NCBI GenBank assembly: GCA_025456085.1
Contig: JALOLF010000013.1
Span: 1 to 64,000 of the forward strand
Reading direction: 5' to 3'
From: Acidimicrobiales bacterium
GTDB lineage: Bacteria; Actinomycetota; Acidimicrobiia; Acidimicrobiales; Acidimicrobilacustridaceae
DNA length: 64,000 bases
The notes below the pieces were generated by a model. The model was not told where the DNA came from. It worked only from the letters and a program-made list of their open reading frames with translations, and made no database searches. This document shows, piece by piece, positions 1-13,159 of this stretch. The translations under genes and the position numbers were made by a program. The first letter of the stretch is position 1. Each line of letters starts with the position of its first letter.

Positions 1-93
1 TGTGAGCGAGCGGCACGAGCGAACAGCCCGGCGGCGCGAGCGCATGCTCGCCCGACGGCGATGGGCCCGGGGCGCAGCCCCGGTGGTGGCGCT

Positions 94-729
94 GTGAGCC
101 GCACCCTCTCGTCCGGGGGCGCGCGCGTCGAGCGGGTCGTGACCCGAGGCATCTTCTCCATCGACGGGGAGGACTTCGAGGTCGACAACAACATCTGGCT
201 GATCGGCGACGACGAGGAGGTGCTGATCGTCGACGCTGCGCACGACCACCGACCCATCGTCGAGGCCGTCGGCACACGGCGCGTCGGCGCCATCGTGTGC
301 ACCCACGGCCACAACGACCACGTCAACGCAGCGGTGGCGCTGGCCGAGGCCACCGGAGCACCGGTGTGGTTGCACCCCGCCGACCGGATGCTGTGGGACG
401 TCGTGCACCCCGACCGGGCACCGGACGGCGAGCTGCACGACGGCCAGCGGATCCCGGTCGCCGGCACCACGCTCGACGTGCTGCACACCCCCGGCCACAG
501 CCCGGGCGGCTGTTGCCTGCACGACGCGGCGCACCGCACCCTGTTCTCGGGCGACACGCTGTTCAACGGCGGCCCCGGCGCCACCGGCCGGTCGTTCTCG
601 AGCCGCGACGAGATCCTGGCCAGCATCCGCCAGCGCCTGCTCGTGTTGAGCGCCGACACGGTCGTGCACACCGGCCACGGCGACGACACCACCATCGGCG
701 CCGAGGCACCGGCCCTGCTCGAAGGCTGA
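94..729 (+). CDS. MBL-fold metallo-hydrolase (glyoxalase II-like)
   Basis: This is a metallo-beta-lactamase-fold hydrolase of about 211 residues. The metal-binding signature THGHNDH is at residues 70-76. It is followed by the later ligands HTPGHSPGG and the GDTLF aspartate motif, so the di-metal site looks complete. The closest family I recognise is the small MBL protein usually encoded next to the mycothiol-dependent formaldehyde or nitrosothiol dehydrogenase in actinobacteria; the opening stretch VDNNIWLIGDD is typical of it. A hydroxyacylglutathione-hydrolase-like thioesterase role is therefore inferred, and the partner gene would lie off the left edge. I chose the GTG at 94. An in-frame ATG at 61 would add eleven Gly/Pro-rich residues that do not look like protein. 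Confidence 0.8.
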   Translation: MSRTLSSGGARVERVVTRGIFSIDGEDFEVDNNIWLIGDDEEVLIVDAAHDHRPIVEAVGTRRVGAIVCTHGHNDHVNAAVALAEATGAPVWLHPADRMLWDVVHPDRAPDGELHDGQRIPVAGTTLDVLHTPGHSPGGCCLHDAAHRTLFSGDTLFNGGPGATGRSFSSRDEILASIRQRLLVLSADTVVHTGHGDDTTIGAEAPALLEG

Positions 730-838
730 CCATCGGGTCGGTCGAAGCGACGGGTCCTCCGGGGAGCCTCGCACCCTCGACCGTCCCGACCCGCACTGCC
801 GATCCCCCACTCGCCCGACGACCGACAGGGAGGCCCTC

Positions 839-1684
839 GTGCGCCTGGCCCGCTACGCCCACCCCGACGGCCGGATCGCCGTCGGCGTCGTCCTCGACGA
901 CGGTATCGCCGAGCTCGACGGCGACGACCTGGTGCCGCTCCTGGATCCGACGGCAGCAGCCGCAGCCATGCGGCGATCCACCACGCGCGTCCGACTGGAC
1001 GAGGTCCGGCTCCTGGCCCCGGTGCCCCGGCCGCCGGAGTTCCTGGCCATCGGCCTCAACTACGCCGACCACGCCGCCGAGGGTGGCCGCGACACGCCGG
1101 ACTTCCCCATCTTCTTCAACAAGCAGACCACCTGCGTCGTCGGCCCCGGGGAGGACATCCACGCCCCGAAGGCCTCGACGCACGTCGACTACGAGGGCGA
1201 GCTCGGGGTCGTGATCGGCCGTCGAGCCCGCCACGTGCCCGTCGAGCACGCCCTCACCGTCGTCGGCGGCTACCTGGTGGTCAACGACGTGAGCGTGCGG
1301 GACTGGCAGCGCCGGGCGCCGACCATGACGCTCGGCAAGTCGTGGGACACGCACGGCCCGACGGGCCCGTGGATCGTGACCGCCGACGACGTGGCCGACC
1401 CCCAGGACCTCCGACTGCGCACGTACGTCAACGACGAGCTGCTCCAGGACGCCTCGACCCGGGAGATGGTCTTCGGCATCGCCCAGCAGATCTCGATCCT
1501 GTCCACGGTGATGACGCTGCTCCCCGGGACGTTGCTGGCCACCGGCACCCCCGCCGGTGTGGGAGCCCTGCGCCAGCCGCCTCGCTTCCTGCAGCCCGGC
1601 GACACCGTGCGCATCGAGATCGACGGCATCGGCGTGCTCGAGAACCCCGTGGTGGCCGAACCCGACGACACCCCGACGTGGTGA
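839..1684 (+). CDS. Fumarylacetoacetate hydrolase family protein
   Basis: The 281-residue product has the complete FAH / 2-hydroxyhepta-2,4-diene-1,7-dioate isomerase fold. A small N-terminal domain is followed by AIGLNYADHAAE, the acidic metal-binding segment VDYEGELGVVIG, the NDVSVRDWQ segment and the LLATGTPAGVG loop. Family members hydrolyse, hydrate or isomerise beta-diketo acids in aromatic and tyrosine catabolism using Mg or Mn. The exact substrate cannot be read from sequence. The GTG start at 839 is preceded by AGGGAGG at 826-832, a good ribosome-binding site. It follows the metallo-hydrolase by 109 bases and may be co-transcribed. No dedicated aromatic pathway is visible nearby. Confidence 0.88.
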   Translation: MRLARYAHPDGRIAVGVVLDDGIAELDGDDLVPLLDPTAAAAAMRRSTTRVRLDEVRLLAPVPRPPEFLAIGLNYADHAAEGGRDTPDFPIFFNKQTTCVVGPGEDIHAPKASTHVDYEGELGVVIGRRARHVPVEHALTVVGGYLVVNDVSVRDWQRRAPTMTLGKSWDTHGPTGPWIVTADDVADPQDLRLRTYVNDELLQDASTREMVFGIAQQISILSTVMTLLPGTLLATGTPAGVGALRQPPRFLQPGDTVRIEIDGIGVLENPVVAEPDDTPTW

Positions 1685-1793
1685 GGCCGCCGACACGACC
1701 TCGCCACGTCGTGCAGATCCGGGTCGTGCGACGACCTCGGCCGGCACGGCGTCGACTCGGCCCCTTCGACCGGCGTCGACCGGTGGCGGTCGG

Positions 1794-3163
<1,370 letters not shown>

Positions 3164-3167
<4 letters not shown>

Positions 3168-4945
3168 CCGTACTCCTCGGGCTGCTCCACGAGCCAGGCT
3201 AGCAACTGCTCCGCCGCCGGGGCGGCGGTGGTGGCGTCATCGAGCTCGTTGCTGCGCAACATGACCCACTGCACCGTGGACAGCAGCTCGAGCGCCTCCG
3301 GATCCGCCCGCAGGCGCGACTCGAGGACGCGCAACGCCCGACGCGTCGCCTCCCGCACCAACAGCACCACCACGTCGCCTGCGTCGGCGTCCGTGTCCTC
3401 CACGGCGAGGCGCTGGAGGAGCTCCGCGGTGTCGGCATCCGCGGAATCGATGGCTCGGCGCAGGTCGGTGCCGCCGGCGAGCAGCTCGTAGGCGGACCGG
3501 GCGTGGGGATCACCGAACAGGACCGGATGCAGGGAGCCGTCGATCTCCTCCGGCCGGGTCACGAGCAGCCGCAGGGCTTCGAGCTCGGGCCCGCCGACAG
3601 CCACCGCGCGCCGTCCCGGACCTCGCGCCGTCGCCACGACCCGACCGCGGGTGGACGCCGGGGCCGACCCGGACGCGGCGCCCGCCCCGGAGCGGAGGCG
3701 GTCGGGGTCGACCCGGGTCCGGGACGCGACGTCCATCACGTACTGGTCGCGGACGAGCTCGCTCGGGTGCTCGGCGATCACGGCGAGGGCGGCCTCGGCA
3801 GCTCGGGCCCGGCCCTCCGGCGTGGAAAGGTTCGCTGCGCCGAGCACCCGGTCGACCCGGAACCGCAGGAAGGGCGCGGCGCCTCGCACGGCGTCGGCGA
3901 GCGCCTCGGGGTCGGAGCGGGCCAGGTCGCCCGGATCGACCCCTGCCGGCATGGCGGCCACCGCCACGTCGAGGTCGAGCGAGCGCTCCCAGGCGTAGAA
4001 GCGCTCGGCCGCGTTCTGCCCTGCGGCGTCGGCATCGAAGGCGAGCACGATGCGGCGGGCGTAGCTGCGCAGCACCCGGACGTGGTCGTCGGTGAGGGCC
4101 GTGCCGCACGTGGCCACGGCCCGCGGCACCCCGGCGGCGGCGAACCCGATGACGTCGGTGTACCCCTCGCACACCACCACCTCGTCGGCGTTCACGATCG
4201 CCGCCTTGGCGAAGTTGAGCCCGTACAGCACCCTGGACTTGTTGTAGATCGCCGACTCCGCGGAGTTCTTGTACTTCGGTCCCTGCCCACCGGGCAGGAT
4301 CCGACCCCCGAAGGCGACCGGGTCGCCACCGGCGTCGAAGATGGGGAACAGCACCCGGCCCCGGAACGCGTCGGTCTGGCCACCCCGTCGGTTCAGGAAG
4401 CCGAGCCCGGCATCCACGAACACCTGGTCGGGCAGGCGCAGGGCACGACCCAGTTCGTCCCAGCCCTCCGGCGCCCAGCCCAACCGGTACCGACGCACCT
4501 CGTCGCCGGTGAGGCCGCGGGACCGCAGGTAGGCCCGGGCCTTGGCCGCGTCGGGAGCCGACAGGAGCCGCTCGTGGTACCAGGTCGTCGCCCGGGCGAC
4601 CGCGTCCAGCAGGGCGGTGCGGCGCTTGCGGCCCTCCTGCTCCCCCTGGTCGGTGTAGCGCAGCGAGAACCCGGCGCGCGCCGCGAGCTTCTCGACCGCG
4701 CCCACGAAGTCGACGTGTTCGATCTCACGCACGAAGGTGATGACGTCGCCCTTGGCGTGGCATCCGAAGCAGTAGTACAGGCCCTGCTCGGCGTTCACGG
4801 AGAACGACGCCGACTTCTCGGTGTGGAACGGACACAGGCCCTGCCAACGTCGACCGACCCGCTTGAGCTGGGTGTGCTCGGAGATGACGGCGACGATGTC
4901 GGACGTCTCGCGAACACGCTGGATGTCCTCGTCGAGAATGCCCAT
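3164..4945 (-). CDS. dnaG: DNA primase
   Basis: The 593-residue primase makes RNA primers at the replication fork. The N-terminal zinc-binding domain shows C38, H41, C59 and C62 ([12 protein letters not shown] and [11 protein letters not shown]). The catalytic core has the RNAP-basic motif region [16 protein letters not shown] at about 215-230, and the TOPRIM domain has E260-GYTD and the metal-binding DAD at 304-306. The last roughly 150 residues form the helicase-interaction domain. A ribosome-binding site (GGGGAGG on the minus strand, about 4959-4965) and a TACCGT -10-like element at 4977-4972 lie upstream. The gene overlaps rpoD by four bases. Confidence 0.97.
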
Positions 4946-4971
4946 GGACGCAGTGGCACCTCCCCGTCGGG

Positions 4972-5077
4972 ACGGTAGCAGCGTTCGTCCCGGCCACCAC
5001 CGGGGTCCGGCCCCGCAGCGGCGGCCTCGCCCGCCCGGACCGCGGTGGCCCGACGACCTCCGCCGCGGCGGTAGCCT
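4972..5077. promoter_or_regulatory. Divergent promoter region dnaG / acidic lipoprotein
   Basis: The 159-base gap between dnaG and the gene at 5105 holds a -10-like hexamer for each direction: TACCGT on the minus strand (4977-4972) and TAGCCT on the plus strand (5072-5077). Each lies upstream of a clear ribosome-binding site. No convincing -35 box is visible for either, so these are pattern-based candidates. Confidence 0.35.
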
Positions 5078-5104
5078 CGCCTCCCGTCATCTCTGGAGGA
5101 ACCC

Positions 5105-5689
5105 GTGCACGACAACGACGACCTGGACGACATCGAGACCACCTCGACGACCGACGCCCCCCGGGCACACCGGCGGCTGCTCCCGACGCGGCTGGCAGCC
5201 GGCGCCGCCGCCGTGCTCCTGTTCACCGGCGCGGCTGCGGCGTGCGGCGACAGCGGCGACGACGAGGACACCGAGCAGGAGTCCGAGAACGAGGGCAACG
5301 AGGACGAGGGCGGCTCCAGCGGTTCCGAGGACGAGGGCAACGAGGAAGAGGAGTCCGAGGACGAGGGCGGCGACGACGAGGAGAGCGCGCCCGAGGGCGA
5401 TCTGGCCGCTTTCTGCGCCGACGTCGAGGCGATGGACGACGAGATCGACGCCATGGGCGACGAGATGCCGCCGGCCGACGAGCTGAGCGCGCTGGCCGAC
5501 GACATGAGCGACCTCGCCTCCGATGCCCCCGACGCCGATGCCGCCGCCGACCTCGAGATCATCGCAGCGGGCTTCGCAGCGCTGGCCGAGGACGACGCCT
5601 CGGTCCTGTCGGATCCCGAGACGACGCAGGCCTCCGACGACTGGGAGGCCTGGGTGTCGGAGAACTGCGGCTTCGACATCAGCGACTGA
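5105..5689 (+). CDS. Acidic secreted lipoprotein, function unknown
   Basis: I do not recognise a named function. The 194-residue protein has a charged leader of about 28 residues, then a hydrophobic stretch (LAAGAAAVLLFTGAAAACGD) ending in a plausible lipobox cysteine. An extremely Asp/Glu-rich linker follows at about residues 50-97 (DDEDTEQESENEG-type sequence), and then a helical C-terminal domain bracketed by two cysteines (FCADVEAMDDE ... SENCGFDI). Small actinobacterial lipoproteins with this FC...ENCGF arrangement are common and uncharacterised. The GTG start has GGAGGA at 5096-5101. The cytoplasmic leader before the hydrophobic segment is long for a signal peptide, so an internal start is possible. 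Confidence 0.7.
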   Translation: MHDNDDLDDIETTSTTDAPRAHRRLLPTRLAAGAAAVLLFTGAAAACGDSGDDEDTEQESENEGNEDEGGSSGSEDEGNEEEESEDEGGDDEESAPEGDLAAFCADVEAMDDEIDAMGDEMPPADELSALADDMSDLASDAPDADAAADLEIIAAGFAALAEDDASVLSDPETTQASDDWEAWVSENCGFDISD

Positions 5690-5713
5690 ACCCGCGCCCA
5701 TCCCGAGCACGAC

Positions 5714-5740
5714 GAAGGCCCCGGCGACGCCGGGGCCTTC
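5714..5740. terminator. Bidirectional hairpin terminator
   Basis: A perfect 12-bp stem (GAAGGCCCCGGC, 5714-5725) and its complement (5729-5740) surround a three-base GAC loop. It lies between the convergent lipoprotein gene and ppdK. There is no clear T-tract, as is usual for actinobacterial terminators, but the perfect GC stem and its placement make termination in both directions likely. Confidence 0.7.
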
Positions 5741-5798
5741 TCGATGGTGCGGGGTGTATCCCGCGGCGGGGTGGACCGCCGACAGGTCGTCCGGCTGC

Positions 5799-8435
<2,637 letters not shown>

Positions 8436-8542
8436 GGTCAGTTCCTCGCCGGGGGTCGGATGGCCCGCCGAGCCTAGCGCCCGACCCTCCCCCGTCAGGG
8501 CTCCGGCACCCGCGCCGCTCGCCGCTGCTGACAGCACGACCG

Positions 8543-9982
8543 GTGTGCGACGCTTGGGCCGTGTCCGAGCACCCCACGGCAGACCCGGGCGGCGTCGCGC
8601 CCCAACGGCCGACGGATCCCGTGACCGGGTCGTCGAGATCGAGCGTCGCGCCCGCACCCTGGCCGCCGGGGGCCGACCACCTGCCCGACGTGCTGCTCAC
8701 CGTGGGGGCGGACGGCACCATCACCTGGGCGAACCGGGCCGTGGAAGGCGTCCTCGGCCACCGGGTCGAGGACCTGCTCGGCGTCGACGCCATGTCGCTC
8801 GTCCACCCCGACGACGTGGGCGGTGCCACGGACGGACTGCACAACGTGGTCGAGCACCCGGGCCGTCTCGCCCCGTCCGAGTACCGGGTCCGCCACGCCG
8901 ACGGGAGCTGGCTGGACATGGAGGTGAACGCCGGCGTGGACGCGTCGGTCGAGCCACCGCAGGTGGTGATCGTCGCTCGGGACATCTCGCACCGCCAGGC
9001 GCTCGACGCCGTGCTCGCCTCGCTGGCTGCAGGTGCGCGCCTGGAGACGACCCTCACCCGACTGGCCCACGCCATGGACCGCCAGCTCTGGGAGATCGAC
9101 GTGGTGATCGCCTTCGACGGCGACGACGGGGAACGTTGCGCGGTCGGCGTCGACCTCCCACCGGCGCTGAGCGGTGTCGTCGACCCCGTGGACGGAGCAT
9201 CCCCGTGGCTCGAAGCGGAACGGCTCGGCGAGGTGGTGGTCGACGACGACCTGGCCCGGTGCGGCGCGCAGCTCCGGGCCCTCGCCGCCGAGCGGGGCTA
9301 CACGAGCTGCGCGGTCACCCCTGTGGCCGACTTCGGCGGACGCCGGCCCGCCTGCATGATCATCTGGAGCCGCGATGCCCGCCTGCTGTCGGTCGCCTAC
9401 CGCTGGTCGGTGCAGTCACCCTCGGAGCTGGCGGAGCTCGCACTCGAGCGGCGGCACCACCTGGTGTCCCTGGAGCGAGCCGCGAGCCACGACGCGCTGA
9501 CCGGTCTCCCCAACCGCACCGTCTTCTTCTCCGCCCTGGACCTCGGCACCGGGGCGACGAAGGGACCGCGTGCTCTGCTGTACCTCGACCTCGACAGCTT
9601 CAAGGCCGTCAACGACACCCATGGTCACGTCCTCGGTGACCGCTTCCTGGCCCTGCTGGCCGACCGGCTGCGCACCCACCTGCGCCCCGGTGACCTCGTG
9701 GCGCGCATCGGGGGCGACGAGTTCGCCGTGCTGTGCCCCTCCGCCGACGCCGCCGACGCCATCACCATCGCGGAGCGCCTCCTCACCGCCGTCGGCGGCC
9801 CGATCGAGATCGACGGTCTACGCCTGCACCCCGGGCTGTCCATCGGCATCGCCATCGACCGGACCGGCGCCTGCGCGCCCGACGCCGTGCTGGAGGCCGC
9901 CGACCTCGCCCTCTACGACGCCAAACGACAGGGCAAGGGCCGCTGGGTCCTGTCCGAAGCGGGATCGACCCCGCCGGGGTGA
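8543..9982 (+). CDS. PAS-GAF-like-GGDEF diguanylate cyclase
   Basis: The 479-residue protein is a soluble c-di-GMP synthase with N-terminal sensors. A PAS domain (about 45-150; LLTVGADGTITWANRAVEGVLG ... LVHPDD) is followed by a GAF-like segment (about 155-320) and a GGDEF domain. The active-site GGDEF is intact at 390-394, and a canonical allosteric I-site (RPGD, five residues before GGDEF) is present, so product feedback is expected. No EAL or membrane segment is seen. The PAS ligand is unknown. An alternative GTG start at 8561 would remove six residues. The gene is divergent from ppdK and has two architectural paralogues near 49,808 and 51,231. Confidence 0.92.
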   Translation: MCDAWAVSEHPTADPGGVAPQRPTDPVTGSSRSSVAPAPWPPGADHLPDVLLTVGADGTITWANRAVEGVLGHRVEDLLGVDAMSLVHPDDVGGATDGLHNVVEHPGRLAPSEYRVRHADGSWLDMEVNAGVDASVEPPQVVIVARDISHRQALDAVLASLAAGARLETTLTRLAHAMDRQLWEIDVVIAFDGDDGERCAVGVDLPPALSGVVDPVDGASPWLEAERLGEVVVDDDLARCGAQLRALAAERGYTSCAVTPVADFGGRRPACMIIWSRDARLLSVAYRWSVQSPSELAELALERRHHLVSLERAASHDALTGLPNRTVFFSALDLGTGATKGPRALLYLDLDSFKAVNDTHGHVLGDRFLALLADRLRTHLRPGDLVARIGGDEFAVLCPSADAADAITIAERLLTAVGGPIEIDGLRLHPGLSIGIAIDRTGACAPDAVLEAADLALYDAKRQGKGRWVLSEAGSTPPG

Positions 9983-10001
9983 GACGGCACAGCAGCGCGA
10001 G

Positions 10002-10853
10002 CTAGGCCCGACGGGCGCGCAGGCTGTACAGCAGGGGCAGCGACGGATACGACGCCGGCAACCGGTACGTGAAGTCGTCGCATCGCTCGAGGAACGGCCA
10101 ACGCTCGAACAGCGTGTGGTCGTGCTCGTGGAACGACTCGAGGTGCAGACCGGCGGCGAGCACGGCGCTGACCACCGAGCCGATCGGATGGGTCCACTCG
10201 ACGGTGGTGTTGTGCTCGGTGGCCGCGCCCCAGTCCGTGTAGGTGCCCGGCGCACGCTCGACGGTGCCCTCCGCGGGGCCGAAGTAGGGCCGCTCCACGA
10301 CGAGCGCGTCGTCGGCGAACACGTCGGCCACCGGATGGAACTCCACGAGGTAGAGCACACCTCGGGGACGCAGCAGTGCGGCCACGATCTGCGCCCACCG
10401 GACCAGATCGGGCAGCCACAGCAGCGCGCCGAGGCCGGTGTAGACGACGTCGAACCGCTGCCCACCGAGCGCCTCGACGGCGTCGTAGACGTCGGCCTGC
10501 ACGAAGGCGGCGTCGACGCCCAGTCGCGCCGCGAGCTCCGCTGCGGCGGCGATCGCCGGACCCGAGAAGTCGAGTCCGGTGACGCGGGCGCCTTCCCGCG
10601 CCCAGGAGAGCGTGTCCTGGCCGAAGTGGCACTGGAGGTGAACCAGGTCCAGCCCGTCGACGGGCCCGAGCTCGGCCCGCTCGAAGCTGCGCAGCGTCGA
10701 ACGGCCGGCCACGAAGGAGTCCACGTCGTAGAAGTCCGATGCCAGGTGCAGGGGGACCCGCTCGTCCCACGCCGCGCGGTTGTGGTCGCGCCACGCGGCG
10801 CGCACCCCGGCGTCCCCCTGGTCGGGATGGGCGTGTCCCTGCTCGCCCGTCAC
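10002..10853 (-). CDS. Class I SAM-dependent methyltransferase
   Basis: A Rossmann-fold methyltransferase of 283 residues. Motif I is seen as LVHLQCHFGQDTLSWA, followed by the acidic SAM-ribose strand VTGLDFSG and the later strand FDVVYTGLGALLWLPD. Tryptophan-rich N-terminal sequence and a C-terminal aromatic region (FHEHDHTLFERWPFL) fit a small-molecule or cofactor methylase, but the substrate is unknown. The GTG at 10853 was chosen because a GGGGA site precedes it and it follows the glyS stop by only 29 bases, suggesting read-through expression from glyS. The open frame continues far upstream through glyS on this strand, but that extension is a shadow. Confidence 0.83.
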   Translation of the reverse strand: MTGEQGHAHPDQGDAGVRAAWRDHNRAAWDERVPLHLASDFYDVDSFVAGRSTLRSFERAELGPVDGLDLVHLQCHFGQDTLSWAREGARVTGLDFSGPAIAAAAELAARLGVDAAFVQADVYDAVEALGGQRFDVVYTGLGALLWLPDLVRWAQIVAALLRPRGVLYLVEFHPVADVFADDALVVERPYFGPAEGTVERAPGTYTDWGAATEHNTTVEWTHPIGSVVSAVLAAGLHLESFHEHDHTLFERWPFLERCDDFTYRLPASYPSLPLLYSLRARRA

Positions 10854-10882
10854 GTCGTCCCCGCGCCCGACCGGGCCCCCGG

Positions 10883-12244
10883 CTACAGGCCGAGCTTCGC
10901 TCGGAGGTGCTCGGCCAGCTCCTCGATGGGCACCCGCTCCTGGGCCATGGTGTCGCGCTCGCGGATGGTGACGGCCCGGTCCTCGAGGGAGTCGAAGTCG
11001 ATGGTGACGCAGTACGGCGTGCCCAGCTCGTCCTGGCGGCGGTAGCGGCGGCCGATGGCCTGGGTCTCGTCGTAGTCGCACATGACGTGGGGCTGCAGGC
11101 GGGCCAGCACGTCGCGGGCCACCGGGGTGAGGGTGTCCTTCTTGGACAGGGGCAGCACCGCCACCTTGTAGGGCGCCAGCCGGGGGTGCAGTCGCAGCAC
11201 CGTGCGCACCTCGCCCCGCACGAGCTCTTCGTCGTAGGCCGCCAACAGGAACGCCATCATGGCCCGGGTGGCACCGGCGGCGGGCTCGATGACGTGGGGG
11301 GTGTAGCGGGTGTTGGTGGCCTGGTCGAAGTAGTCCAGCTTCTCGCCGGAGTGCGTGGCGTGCTGGGTGAGGTCGTAGTCGCCCCGGTTGGCGATGCCCT
11401 CGAGCTCGCCCCAGCCCCACGGGAAGAGGAACTCCACGTCGGACGTGCCGCTGGAGTAGTGGCTCAGCTCGTCGGGATCGTGGGCCCGCAGGCGCAGCTT
11501 GGCCTCGGGGATGCCGAGCTCGACGTACCAGTCGTGGCGGGCCCGACACCAGTACTCGTACCACCGGAGGGCCTCCTCGGGCGGCACGAAGTACTCCATC
11601 TCCATCTGCTCGAACTCGCGGGTGCGGAACACGAAGTTGCCGGGCGTGATCTCGTTGCGGAACGACTTGCCGACCTGCGCGATGCCGAACGGCGGCTTCT
11701 TGCGGCTGGCGTTCAACACGTTGGAGAAGTTGATGAACATGCCCTGCGCGGTCTCCGGGCGCAGGTAGGCGACCGCGGCGTCGCTCTCGATGGGGCCGGC
11801 ATGGGTCTTGAACATGAGGTTGAACTGCCGGGCCTCGGTGAAGCTGTCCTTGGCGCCGCAGTTCGGGCAGGTCGTCGGGTCGGGCAGGTTGTCCTGACGG
11901 AAGCGCTCCTTGCACTGCCGGCAATCGACCAGCGGATCGGTGAAGTTCCGCAGGTGCCCCGAGGCCTCCCACACGGCCGGTGGCGACAGGATGGCCGCGT
12001 CCAGACCCACCACGTCGTCGCGCAGCTGCACCATCGCCCGCCACCAGGCGTCCTTCACGTTGCGCAGCAGCAGGACCCCGATGGGGCCGTAGTCGTAGGT
12101 GGAGCGGAAGCCCCCGTAGATCTCCGCCGAGGGGAAGACGAAGCCACGGCGCTTGGCCAGGCCCACGACCTTCTCCATGAGGGTGTCGTCGTTGGGGACC
12201 TCGATCGGTCGGGATGCGTCGGCGGCGTCGGGGGCGTCGGACAT
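10883..12244 (-). CDS. glyS: Glycyl-tRNA synthetase (homodimeric class II)
   Basis: The enzyme charges tRNA-Gly. The 453-residue product is the single-chain alpha2 type rather than the alpha2-beta2 GlyQ/GlyS type. It shows the N-terminal FVFPSAEIYGG ... YDYGPIG, a Cys4 zinc insertion (CRQC ... CPNC at about 103-125), class II motif 2 (SFRNEITPG...FRTREFEQMEMEYF), motif 3 near the C-terminal half (GATRAMMAFLLAAY) and an anticodon-binding domain at about 340-453. The ATG at 12244 starts MSDAPDAADA. A TAGGCT -10-like hexamer ends eight bases upstream (12258-12253), which suggests a leaderless mRNA. Confidence 0.96.
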   Translation of the reverse strand: MSDAPDAADASRPIEVPNDDTLMEKVVGLAKRRGFVFPSAEIYGGFRSTYDYGPIGVLLLRNVKDAWWRAMVQLRDDVVGLDAAILSPPAVWEASGHLRNFTDPLVDCRQCKERFRQDNLPDPTTCPNCGAKDSFTEARQFNLMFKTHAGPIESDAAVAYLRPETAQGMFINFSNVLNASRKKPPFGIAQVGKSFRNEITPGNFVFRTREFEQMEMEYFVPPEEALRWYEYWCRARHDWYVELGIPEAKLRLRAHDPDELSHYSSGTSDVEFLFPWGWGELEGIANRGDYDLTQHATHSGEKLDYFDQATNTRYTPHVIEPAAGATRAMMAFLLAAYDEELVRGEVRTVLRLHPRLAPYKVAVLPLSKKDTLTPVARDVLARLQPHVMCDYDETQAIGRRYRRQDELGTPYCVTIDFDSLEDRAVTIRERDTMAQERVPIEELAEHLRAKLGL

Positions 12245-12326
12245 GAGGGGCGAGCCTACTGCCGACGCCATGTGGCCCCGACGACGGACGCCCCGGACGG
12301 CCCCACCCCGGGCACACTCGCCGTCC

Positions 12327-13085
12327 ATGGGCGACAATGCGGCCATGAGCGCATACCAGGTGCCCGTGGACCCCACCAAGGTCAGCGGTCGTCGCATCGT
12401 CGCGGTGATCATCGACGTCCTGATCGTGTACCTCCTGTCCATCGCCGTGTTCGCGGCGGTGGCCGAGCAGGTCGACACCCGCCGAGACCTGTGCAGCGAC
12501 GCCACCAACGAGATCTGCATCGACGTGGGCGACACGGTCTACGTGGCGGAGGGAGGCGACGCCGGGCTCGTCTCCGGTGCGTCGCTGGCCGTCAACGTCG
12601 CCATCTTCATCCTGCTGCGTGGCCTGACCGGCGCCACCCCCGGCACGCTGCTCACCGGCATCCGCTGCGTGCGCGAGGACGGCCGCTCGCCGGGGCTGAT
12701 CAAGGCGACCGTGCGCAGCGTGGCCGGCATCGTCGACTACCTGCCGTGCTGCTTCCCCCTCGTGGGGTTCATCACCATGCTCACCACCAAGGGCCACCGG
12801 CGGGTCGGCGACATGGCCGCCAAGACCTTCATGGTTCGCAGCAGGGACAAGGGCCGACCGGTCGTCGTGCCCGGCCTCACACCGGCCGCACCCGTCGGCT
12901 ACGCAGCTCCGGGCTACGGCGCCGCCCCCTACGGCGCCCCGGCGACCACGGTGCCCGGCGTCGGCGCCGCGCCGACGCCCGACGCACAGTGGGACGCCGA
13001 TCGGGGCACCTGGGTGCGCTTCGACCGCGGCCAGCAGCGCTGGTACGGGCTGGACCGGGTGTCCGGGGACTGGTACCCGCTGTAG
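12327..13085 (+). CDS. RDD-family membrane protein
   Basis: The 252-residue protein has an N-terminal RDD domain: SGRRIVAVIIDVLIVYLLSIAVF as the first membrane helix, a second helix around VNVAIFILLRGL, the conserved ATPGTLLTGIRCV loop and a third hydrophobic segment (YLPCCFPLVGFITML), followed by GHRRVGDMAA. A Pro/Gly/Ala-rich linker leads to a C-terminal tail with paired Trp residues (DAQWDADRGTWVRF, RWYGLDRVSGDWYPL). RDD proteins are poorly characterised, with some linked to ion transport. The start may be ATG 12327, eight bases after a CACACT -10-like element, or ATG 12345. The next gene also encodes an RDD protein. Confidence 0.78.
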   Translation: MGDNAAMSAYQVPVDPTKVSGRRIVAVIIDVLIVYLLSIAVFAAVAEQVDTRRDLCSDATNEICIDVGDTVYVAEGGDAGLVSGASLAVNVAIFILLRGLTGATPGTLLTGIRCVREDGRSPGLIKATVRSVAGIVDYLPCCFPLVGFITMLTTKGHRRVGDMAAKTFMVRSRDKGRPVVVPGLTPAAPVGYAAPGYGAAPYGAPATTVPGVGAAPTPDAQWDADRGTWVRFDRGQQRWYGLDRVSGDWYPL

Positions 13086-13159
13086 ATGCCGATGCCGTAG
13101 CCCTCGCCACCGACGCGTCCGCCGAGGCAACGGCCGCCGGACGCGGCACACTGGATCTC

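Noticed and set aside
5714-5740. Regulatory operator or small RNA
   Set aside because: A perfect GC stem with a three-base loop between convergent genes is best explained as a terminator.
10854-13151. Minus-strand extension of the methyltransferase across glyS and the RDD gene
   Set aside because: The extension is an out-of-frame reading of glyS; the real start is near 10853.
10739-13159. Very long plus-strand open frame running into the second RDD gene
   Set aside because: It lies antisense to glyS and its peptide is shadow-like; only the part from 13160 carries a real domain.
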